From positions 1 through 5,646 of the forward strand of contig JBEKUI010000280.1 of NCBI GenBank assembly GCA_049515175.1: a stretch of 5,646 nucleotides of DNA, read 5' to 3'. The translations under genes were made by a program, and so were the position numbers. Positions within the stretch are counted from its first letter, which is position 1; every line of letters starts with the position of its first letter. The notes under the pieces were generated by a model. That model saw only the letters and a list, made by a program, of their open reading frames with translations. It was not told where the DNA came from and did no database searches. The stretch is from JACQNR01 sp049515175. GTDB lineage: Bacteria > Acidobacteriota > Terriglobia > UBA7540. This document shows, one piece after another, positions 1 through 5,238 of the stretch.

Positions 1-349
1 GTTGCCGACGTTCTTGCTCAAGGTCCTCGTTAGTGTCGCACAGGATGATGGAGTATCCGCGCTGTTGTCCCTCCATTTCGACACCGCGGATTACGCTGGT
101 GAAAAACGGGTTCGCGATATCGGGAACGACCATTCCAATGGTATGGGTACACTGCAACTTGAGGCTGCGGGCGATTTGGTTCGGGTGATAGTCCAGTGCC
201 CTTATTGCTTCCTGAACCCGTTCGCTTAAGCGCGGGCGCACTGCGGAGGACATGTTCAATACAGCAGAAACGGTACCCACAGAAACATCAGCCAAGCGCG
301 CGACATCCACCATTGTTGGCCGTTTTTCAGTTGCTTTTCTGGTAGGCAT
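1..349 (-). CDS. LacI-family transcriptional repressor, N-terminal part (runs off left edge)
   Basis: Reading the minus strand from the ATG at 349 gives 116 codons with no stop. Residues 12-32 form the LacI-type helix-turn-helix (TMVDVARLADVSVGTVSAVLN). Residues 56-64 (PNQIARSLK) are the hinge helix with the leucine that normally inserts into the operator minor groove. Residues 71-83 (IGMVVPDIANPFF) begin the periplasmic-binding-protein-like sugar-sensing domain, cut off at position 1. Family members are about 330-350 residues and usually repress sugar-use genes until an effector sugar binds. Position 29 is Ala where LacI itself has operator-contacting Arg. The ATG at 349 lacks a close Shine-Dalgarno; a GGGAGG lies about 23 nt upstream, and an in-frame TGA lies just beyond it. 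Met13 (ATG at 313) is an alternative start. The gene diverges from the receptor gene at 941, so it probably regulates that gene and itself. The effector cannot be read from this fragment. Confidence 0.93.
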   Translation of the reverse strand, partial: MPTRKATEKRPTMVDVARLADVSVGTVSAVLNMSSAVRPRLSERVQEAIRALDYHPNQIARSLKLQCTHTIGMVVPDIANPFFTSVIRGVEMEGQQRGYSIILCDTNEDLEQERRQ

Positions 350-452
350 GGTCTTGGATCGTCGAAAGACGTCCTCCCTTCAAAAAGAACTCTAAACGGA
401 AATGCCAGTCGATGCAAGGTGTTATCTCGAAAAAGCTAAAATATGACCGTTT

Positions 453-466
453 CAAAATGCATTTTG
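453..466. promoter_or_regulatory. Perfect 14-bp palindrome, candidate operator
   Basis: CAAAATGCATTTTG reads identically on both strands and does not extend further. It lies about 104 bp upstream of the regulator start codon. It overlaps a TGAAACG heptamer (454 to 448 on the minus strand) that resembles a LacI-family half-site, and short TGAC/GTCA arms flank it at 444-447 and 466-469. Its position fits an autoregulatory operator, but no protein can be assigned from sequence alone. Confidence 0.4.
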
Positions 467-604
467 TCACTATTTTTTGCAGTTGCCCGGCGAGATTCGA
501 TGAGATGCCTTATGCTGAATAAACTATTTTAATACTATAAGTTACATATAACATCATGGTGAACGTCTACGGCTGGCTGCATGCCTTACGGGTTCAGAAC
601 ATTA

Positions 605-616
605 TGAAACGTATTA
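605..616. promoter_or_regulatory. LacI-type operator-like site upstream of receptor promoter
   Basis: TGAAACGTATTA matches the idealised LacI-family palindrome TGAAACGTTTCA at 10 of 12 positions, including the central CG. It ends 6 bp before the -35 box at 623. The first seven bases recur on the opposite strand at 454-448. The divergent LacI gene makes this a sensible target, but the match is imperfect and such 12-mers can occur by chance. Confidence 0.4.
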
Positions 617-622
617 AATTGC

Positions 623-651
623 TTGACAAGGCGTTTTCGCTGTGTTAGAAA
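623..651 (+). promoter_or_regulatory. Sigma70-like promoter for the receptor gene
   Basis: A perfect TTGACA -35 box (623-628) is followed after 17 bp by TAGAAA (646-651), which matches TATAAT at four of six positions. Transcription would begin near 658 and leave a leader of about 280 nt before the ATG at 941. This is the best plus-strand promoter I found in the intergenic region. An AT-rich TATAAG at 536-541 has no acceptable -35 partner. Confidence 0.5.
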
Positions 652-682
652 TCGCCGCATGTTATCCGGAAAGATCATGTTT

Positions 683-747
683 GTGCCTTGCAGTTCTTGC
701 AAGGGGGAAGGGACCGCCGCTGTGACCCCTCCCCGCAGGGAAGGCAC
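683..747 (+). ncRNA. Strong stem-loop in the 5' leader of the receptor mRNA
   Basis: GTGCCTT (683-689) pairs perfectly with AAGGCAC (741-747), and GC at 690-691 can add two pairs with GC at 735-736. Inside, the G-rich stretch 703-712 pairs with the C-rich stretch 726-734 (GGGG with CCCC, A with T, GGG with CCC). The result is a two-part hairpin of about 65 nt beginning about 25 nt after the predicted transcript start. No T-tract follows, so it does not look like an intrinsic terminator. It matches no riboswitch class I can recognise. An mRNA-stabilising or cis-regulatory element is inference. Confidence 0.4.
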
Positions 748-924
748 GTTACTTGGCGCAACGCTATCAACGGTCATGTTGTAGGTGGATAGGCAGCCTT
801 TCTCAATCTTGGATCCAGCAACACGCAGTTTCACCAGCGACTGAGAGTTTTCCCGGATCGTGCTGAACTGGGTTTTGTCGGGGTAAACGGGTCGAACCAA
901 TGGAAAGTTCGCGAATTCAAGGCC

Positions 925-929
925 GGAGG
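925..929 (+). promoter_or_regulatory. Ribosome-binding site of the receptor gene
   Basis: GGAGG lies 11 nt before the ATG at 941 and supports that start. The ATG at 930 begins a frame that stops after four codons and sits directly against the GGAGG, too close to be used. Confidence 0.7.
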
Positions 930-940
930 ATGAATCAATT

Positions 941-3900
941 ATGAAAAACAGATTGGGAACTTTGGTAATTCTATCACTCCTCGCAACCGGGACTGTTTGG
1001 GGTGGCATCACGGGGAGTATTTCAGGAACCGTGACGGACACTTCAGGGGCGGTCATTCCTGGAGTCTCGGTGGTTGCTCTCAATACCGAGACCGGCATCC
1101 AGAACTCGACCCAGACCAATGCCGAGGGGTTTTATTCCTTTTCCGCCCTTCCCCCAGGCCATTATGAGGTGCGAATCCGGGCGAGCGGATTTCAGGAATA
1201 CCGGCAGACTGGTTTGGTCTTGGACGTGAACAGCGCAGTGCGAGTGGACGCTCAGCTGCAAGTGGGAACTGTGACGGAGGAGGTTAGCGTCTCCGCCACA
1301 GCCGTGCACGTTGAAACCAGCAACACCCAGATGGGCGAGGTGATCGGAACCTCCAAGATGACCACGGTGCCGCTTAGCGGCCGTAGCTTCACGGACCTAC
1401 TCGCTCTGCAACCGGGCGTGGTTCCGACCGCATCTGGCGAGTGGCAGAGCAACAGCGTTTCAGGGAGTCTGAACGCGGGGAACCTTTCCGTAAGTGGGCA
1501 GCGAGAATCTGCCAACGGGTTCATGGTGAACGGTGGCAACGTCCAAGAGGGGCTTCAGATGGGGACCGCCGTCATTCCCAATCTGGACTCGATCGCGGAA
1601 TTTCGCATTCTGACCAATAATGCCGACGCGGAGTATGGCAATTTCTCCGGAGGGCTTGTTAACGCGATCACCAAATCGGGCACCAACCAGCTCCATGGAA
1701 ACGCCTTTGAGTTTCTCCGTAATCCTCATCTAGACGCACGGAACTTTTTCTCTCTGGAGCGTGGGGTCTTGCACCAAAATCAGTTCGGCGGCACAGCGGG
1801 CGGGCCAATCCGGCACGACCGGGCTTTCTTTTTCGCCGACTACCAGGGTACCCGCACGGTGCAGGGCGTGGACACCGGTCTAATGCCGGTTCCCTCAGCC
1901 AGCCAGCGGGCGGGGAACCTTGCCGATATGGCCAGCCAACTCACTGGGAACGTTAGCAGCGAATACTGGGCGAACACCCTTGCGGAGGAACTAGGTTACC
2001 CGGTCACCGCCGGCGAGCCGTACTACACGCCCGGATGTACTGCTACCGCGCAGTGCGTCTTTCCCGATGCGGTTATCCCTCAGTCCGCATTTTCTGCGCC
2101 CACAAAAAACCTTTTGCAGTACATTCCGCTTCCCAACGCAGGCCCATACTTTACGACCTCCGCATACAAGCAAGCGACGCGGGACGACAAAGCCGGTTTC
2201 CGGTTGGACGCCAACACCCGCTTCGGCACAGTCTCGGGTTATTATTTCAATGACGATTATGCGTTCATTAATCCTTACGGAGGAGCGAGCCTTCCGGGTT
2301 TCGACTCAAGCAACAACGGCCGGGCGCAAACGATCAACCTCGCCATCACCAAATCGTTCGGCGCCAGCTCCGTCAACGAGTTCCGAGTTCACTACATGCG
2401 AAATGTTTTTTTCAACGGCGCTCCGGCGGGGCAGATGGTTCCACTCGCTTCCCAGGGCTTTACGGGGATCTATGTAGGAGCGCCCGAAGCCCAGACCGTT
2501 GAAAGCATCGGCCTCAATAACTTCAGCATCGGTGGCCCCAGTGGCTTCGCTAAGATGTTCGAGAACACCTATCAGGTGCTTGACAACTTCTCAAAAGTCA
2601 TTGCCACGCATACAGTGAAGTTCGGTGGGAGCTTCCATTACGACCAGGTCACTAGCAAGTTCTTCTATGACCTCAATGGAGGATTTGGTTTTAACGGAGT
2701 CGAAACGGGCAGTGATATTGCTGATTTCCAGATTGGAGCGCCTGCAAGTTATTACCAAGGCGTCCAATACCCGCAATATAGCCGCGCCCGCTACTACGGT
2801 CTGTACGGCCAGGATATGTGGCGGGCCACCACCAACCTCACTTTGAATTATGGATTGCGCTGGGAAGTCAGCACCCCCTGGTGGGAGGCCCACAATCAAC
2901 TAGAGACGATGATCCCCGGCGTACAGTCGAGGGTGTTTCCGCGTGCCCCGACAGGCTGGCTTGTCCCGGGGGATCCTGGGATCCCGTCCACGCTCGCCCC
3001 GACTCGCTACAACAATTTTGCCCCACGGATAGGTCTCGCTTACTCTCCTGGCGTAAAGGGAGGATTGTTAGGCAAGTTGTTGGGGGGACCTGGCAAGGCG
3101 AGCATCCGGGCCGCGTTCGGTGTTTATTTCACAGCCTTCGAAGGGCAGAACACCTCGTGGGAGGTAGGGGACGCTCCGTACGGGTATTGGTGGGGAAGTC
3201 CTACTCCCCCATTGTTTCCGACCCCATTTATTGATCGTGCTGGTTACAACTGGGGCCAGCGCTTCCCGATTCCCGTCCCCCCCCTGAACGTGGGGCCCGA
3301 CAATCCTGACAACTCCCTCGATTGGTCCAAGTTTATACCCATTGCTTTTTCGGGGGGTATCTTTCACGAAGCCCATCTTCCCTATGCCGAGCATTATAAC
3401 TTCTCGATTCAAAGGCAATTCGGAGCCGCCACGATGGTCAGCTTGAGTTACGTCGGGACCCAAGGTCACCGGCTCATGACGTTCCTAGAAGCCAATCCGG
3501 GCTATCCGGATGTATGCCTGAGCGTAAGCCAAGAGAGCCAAGTGGTGCCTGGAACTCCCACTTGCGGTCCCTACGGCGAAAATGGAGTCTACTATCCCAT
3601 TACCGGCGGAGTCATAAACAGCACGCGGTCTCCCCTTGGTTCGAATTTCGGCAACAGTGTCTGGATGACGCCCATGGCCAACTCCAATTACAACTCTCTC
3701 GAGGTCACGGCCCGCCACCCTGTCGGCCGCCTGGAATTCCTTGTTGGTTATACCTTAAGCAAGTCGCTCGATAACGGCTCCGGCACTAAAGACGGCGTTA
3801 ACCCGCTCAACTACGGGCTTACGAAGGCATTGTCCGCGTTCGATGCCACGCACAACTTTGTGATAAGCTACACCTATCGCCTGCCTTTCGACAAGCTCGG

Positions 3901-4396
3901 GCATGCCAACCGACTGACCAGTGGTTGGAGGCTCACAGGAATTACGCGCTTCGCGACCGGCTTGCCCGTGTACATCACGGAGTCCGACGATAACTCGCTC
4001 ATGGGGTGTTTCGGGTATATTACAGGTGGAGTGGACGAGCCGATGCACATCCCGGGTCCCCTGAACATCACCGATCCCCGCAAGGGCAACCCGGCCAGTG
4101 GCACGGAGCCCTACTTCAACGCGTCTTTGTTTCGTGGAGAGCTAGTCGGGCAGCTCGGAAATTCCAACCGGCGCTTCTTCCACGGACCTGGTCTCAACAA
4201 CTGGGACATGGGATTGATAAAAGAGGTCCGATTGACCGAATCGAAGAACCTGCAATTCCGGGCGGAGTTCTTCAACATCTTCAATCATGCCCAATTCAAC
4301 AGTCCGAGTGGGAACATCCTCAACGCATACTTCGGCTTCGTGATGAGCGCACGTGCTCCGCGTATCGGCCAGTTTGGTATTAAGTTCGAATTCTGA
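941..4396 (+). CDS. TonB-dependent-receptor-like outer-membrane protein with carboxypeptidase-regulatory-like domain
   Basis: This complete 1151-residue protein is predicted to sit in the outer membrane and import, or bind, a large substrate. Residues 1-21 are a signal peptide (short basic start, hydrophobic core, likely cleavage near VWG/GIT). Residues about 25-118 form a CarboxypepD_reg-like beta-sandwich (GSISGTVTDTSGAVIPGVSV, then EGFYSFSALPPGHYEV). Residues about 120-242 are the plug, with GRSFTDLLALQPGV near 147 and NAITKSGTNQLHG from 241. The rest is the beta-barrel, ending in FGIKFEF with the terminal Phe typical of outer-membrane barrels. Length and layout match the Oar-like receptors that are abundant in Acidobacteriota. 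I see no clear TonB box. Cysteines at 366/372 and 859/875 lie in stretches that look like extracellular loops and could form disulfides. The substrate is unknown; the divergent LacI regulator and downstream glycosidase genes suggest a plant glycan. No SusD-like partner follows. Confidence 0.93.
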   Translation: MKNRLGTLVILSLLATGTVWGGITGSISGTVTDTSGAVIPGVSVVALNTETGIQNSTQTNAEGFYSFSALPPGHYEVRIRASGFQEYRQTGLVLDVNSAVRVDAQLQVGTVTEEVSVSATAVHVETSNTQMGEVIGTSKMTTVPLSGRSFTDLLALQPGVVPTASGEWQSNSVSGSLNAGNLSVSGQRESANGFMVNGGNVQEGLQMGTAVIPNLDSIAEFRILTNNADAEYGNFSGGLVNAITKSGTNQLHGNAFEFLRNPHLDARNFFSLERGVLHQNQFGGTAGGPIRHDRAFFFADYQGTRTVQGVDTGLMPVPSASQRAGNLADMASQLTGNVSSEYWANTLAEELGYPVTAGEPYYTPGCTATAQCVFPDAVIPQSAFSAPTKNLLQYIPLPNAGPYFTTSAYKQATRDDKAGFRLDANTRFGTVSGYYFNDDYAFINPYGGASLPGFDSSNNGRAQTINLAITKSFGASSVNEFRVHYMRNVFFNGAPAGQMVPLASQGFTGIYVGAPEAQTVESIGLNNFSIGGPSGFAKMFENTYQVLDNFSKVIATHTVKFGGSFHYDQVTSKFFYDLNGGFGFNGVETGSDIADFQIGAPASYYQGVQYPQYSRARYYGLYGQDMWRATTNLTLNYGLRWEVSTPWWEAHNQLETMIPGVQSRVFPRAPTGWLVPGDPGIPSTLAPTRYNNFAPRIGLAYSPGVKGGLLGKLLGGPGKASIRAAFGVYFTAFEGQNTSWEVGDAPYGYWWGSPTPPLFPTPFIDRAGYNWGQRFPIPVPPLNVGPDNPDNSLDWSKFIPIAFSGGIFHEAHLPYAEHYNFSIQRQFGAATMVSLSYVGTQGHRLMTFLEANPGYPDVCLSVSQESQVVPGTPTCGPYGENGVYYPITGGVINSTRSPLGSNFGNSVWMTPMANSNYNSLEVTARHPVGRLEFLVGYTLSKSLDNGSGTKDGVNPLNYGLTKALSAFDATHNFVISYTYRLPFDKLGHANRLTSGWRLTGITRFATGLPVYITESDDNSLMGCFGYITGGVDEPMHIPGPLNITDPRKGNPASGTEPYFNASLFRGELVGQLGNSNRRFFHGPGLNNWDMGLIKEVRLTESKNLQFRAEFFNIFNHAQFNSPSGNILNAYFGFVMSARAPRIGQFGIKFEF

Positions 4397-4421
4397 GCCG
4401 TGCCAGCCAGATAGTCACGGC
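4397..4421 (+). repeat. Short inverted repeat directly after the receptor stop codon
   Basis: GCCGTG (4397-4402) and CACGGC (4416-4421) form a perfect 6-bp stem with a 13-nt loop. No T-run follows, so alone it would be a weak terminator. It may protect the mRNA 3' end or act with the next hairpin. Confidence 0.4.
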
Positions 4422-4442
4422 AAAGCGGACGACTTGATGAGG

Positions 4443-4478
4443 GGGGGCCACCTCAAAAGAGGTCCCCCTGTTCGTTCT
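4443..4478 (+). terminator. Probable intrinsic terminator of the receptor transcript
   Basis: GGGGG (4443-4447) pairs with CCCCC (4464-4468), and ACCTC (4450-4454) pairs with GAGGT (4459-4463) around an AAAA loop; CC at 4448-4449 bulges out. TGTTCGTTCT follows (4469-4478), with six Ts in ten. The stem is very stable but the T-tract is broken, so termination may be incomplete. Confidence 0.55.
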
Positions 4479-4865
4479 GGCGGTGCGCCGACTGCTTCAA
4501 CATGCAGCGTGGACCCGACATGGGCCTCGCTGAGTGGCACGCAAACGGTGAACGTTACTGTATCGGTTGCAACGACGGCGCGGTCGTTCGTGGCGCTGCC
4601 CGGGAGGATCCTGCCCCGCATTGACGTAAGCGGACTGCGTACCGTGCCCCTGCTGGCACTGGCCCTGACGTTGCTAGCCCTCGTTGCCCGATCCGGTCGT
4701 CGGCGGCTGCGCGGTGCGGCGACCCGCAAGAAGCTCAGCCTCCGGGAGGTGAGGAATTCCACTTCAGAAATCGTTGGTGGTGTGCAGTCTGCTGATCGGT
4801 TCGCTTCTGGCATTGGGCTCCGTGTTGGGGGCGCAGGCCGCCGGCGATTTGCCGATTTATCTTGA
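4479..4865 (+). pseudogene. C-terminal remnant of an Ig/NHL-type anchored surface protein
   Basis: The plus frame here begins with an Ig-like strand pattern (TASTCSVDPTWASLSGTQ, then VNVTVSVATTAR). A Pro-rich linker follows, then one hydrophobic segment (VPLLALALTLLALVA, about 4638-4682) and a basic tail (RSGRRRLR). This is the usual ending of large Acidobacteriota surface proteins built from Ig-like or NHL-type repeats, where the last segment anchors the protein. Everything upstream of about 4479 is missing: the frame continues back only through the terminator hairpin and receptor 3' end, with no signal peptide or suitable start. Family-like sequence stops near 4740, after which the frame runs over the GH3-like fragment in another frame and ends at TGA 4863-4865. 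It is best read as a 5'-truncated fragment. Parent family is inferred from style, not from a database match. Confidence 0.55.
4744..4752 (+). promoter_or_regulatory. Strong ribosome-binding site facing an ATT codon
   Basis: GGGAGGTGA is an excellent complement to the 16S rRNA 3' end. With 6 nt between GGAGG and 4756 it is ideally placed for a start at ATT 4756-4758. ATT begins the signal peptide of the GH3-like remnant. The nearest conventional alternative, TTG at 4774, lies 24 nt from this site. Confidence 0.5.
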
Positions 4866-5061
4866 CTCGACGCGGCCGGTCGAGGAGCGCATCGATGACT
4901 GGATGTGTGGCAAAATTCAGATTCTGGCCGTTGTACCTACGATCCCTGGTAGTCAAATGAGCCGCCGACCGCAAGATCTAGCGCTCCGATCCAGTGGTTC
5001 CAGATGTTTGCAACACATCCAGCGCGCCCGATGTGGCATTCCGCGCGGTCCGGACCAGTGA
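4756..5061 (+). pseudogene. N-terminal remnant of a secreted GH3 beta-glucosidase-like enzyme
   Basis: From ATT 4756 the frame gives a signal peptide (PLQKSLVVCSLLIGSLLALG, likely cleaved after VLGAQA). It continues with GDLPIYLDSTRPVEERIDDWM up to 4905. The PVEERIDDWM stretch is the characteristic opening of secreted GH3 glycosidases, which normally continue with a SRMTLEEK-like motif. Here the next residues are CGKIQILAVV, with no GH3 resemblance, and the frame ends at TGA 5059-5061. Only about 50 codons of a roughly 750-900-residue family remain, so the nucleophile-bearing and C-terminal domains are absent and the product cannot be active. The start is also doubtful: ATT sits where ATG is expected, and TTG 4774 is the fallback. 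The frame overlaps the tail of the preceding remnant. GH3 identity rests on this short N-terminal motif. Confidence 0.6.
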
Positions 5062-5167
5062 GAGCGAGAACTTCCAGGAACTGCCGCACATGAGCCCACA
5101 GGCCGACGTTCTGCGCTTCCAGATTGCCGCGCGCTCGCCATTGACTCTGACCACTATGCCCCGGTAG
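4982..5167 (+). pseudogene. C-terminal remnant of an unidentified protein
   Basis: Following a TAG at 4979-4981, this plus frame is open for 61 codons and ends at TAG 5165-5167. Codons from about 5015 onward look coding, with mostly C or G in third positions (PDVAFRAVRTSESENF, then ADVLRFQIAARSPLTLTTMPR). A beta-strand pattern followed by a short polar end suggests the C-terminus of a larger protein, possibly a secreted enzyme given its neighbours. No start codon with a ribosome-binding site precedes the coding-like part. I do not recognise the family. It ends 71 bp before the GH127-like gene, so its parent may have been the preceding gene in the same operon. Confidence 0.4.
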
Positions 5168-5179
5168 CCGGCCGCTTGG

Positions 5180-5226
5180 CTCGGGAGGCGAACCGGAACA
5201 GAATGTGCCATACGGAAGATCCCGAG
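5180..5226 (+). repeat. Inverted repeat abutting the GH127 ribosome-binding site
   Basis: CTCGGGA (5180-5186) and TCCCGAG (5220-5226) are perfect 7-bp complements separated by 33 nt. The right arm ends at the first base of the GAGGAG Shine-Dalgarno sequence, so folding could limit ribosome access. The long loop makes the stem modest in strength, and chance is possible. Confidence 0.3.
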
Positions 5227-5231
5227 AGGAG
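5226..5231 (+). promoter_or_regulatory. Ribosome-binding site of the GH127-like gene
   Basis: GAGGAG lies 7 nt before ATG 5239 and fixes that start, which is also followed at once by a signal peptide. Confidence 0.75.
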
Positions 5232-5238
5232 AGTGATT

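Larger units (their letters stand above)
350..940. other. Divergent intergenic region between LacI-type regulator and receptor gene
   Basis: This gap of 591 bases separates two divergent genes. Its left half (about 420-560) is AT-rich, unlike the flanking genes, and contains the palindrome at 453-466. The right half carries an operator-like site at 605-616, a promoter at 623-651, a stem-loop at 683-747 and the ribosome-binding site at 925-929. I found no tRNA-like or rRNA-like sequence. No convincing minus-strand promoter for the regulator was seen: GTGACA (470 to 465 on the minus strand) resembles a -35 box but has no well-spaced -10. On the minus strand, 586-940 stays open as a reading frame; this is listed separately. 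Confidence 0.8.
586..940 (-). other. Open antisense frame across the leader, coding status uncertain
   Basis: On the minus strand the frame stays open through the whole leader and ends at a TAA at 588-586. It extends further upstream only by running antisense into the receptor signal peptide, to an ATG at 1119. The part outside the receptor gene reads like ordinary protein (for example LVKLRVAGSKIEKG and SVAPSNVPSLRGG), with a hand-counted GC third-position share near 59 percent. No ribosome-binding site or start codon near 940 is convincing, and the frame overlaps the predicted promoter. I recognise no family. It may be chance, a decayed gene fragment, or the reverse of a conserved leader. 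Confidence 0.2.

Noticed and set aside
2..229. Plus-strand open frame of 75 codons
   Set aside because: It is the antisense of the LacI-type regulator, whose helix-turn-helix and hinge are unmistakable on the minus strand.
930..944. Four-codon leader peptide (MNQL) overlapping the receptor start codon
   Set aside because: Its ATG touches the GGAGG with no spacing, so it cannot use that ribosome-binding site.
1043..4383. Many shorter open frames on both strands inside the receptor gene
   Set aside because: They overlap a continuous 1151-residue frame with full domain content and have low-complexity or unnatural translations.
4415..4813. Minus-strand frame of 132 codons
   Set aside because: Its translation is Arg/Pro/Ser-rich and mirrors the plus-strand surface-protein tail, which has a recognisable Ig-like and membrane-anchor pattern.
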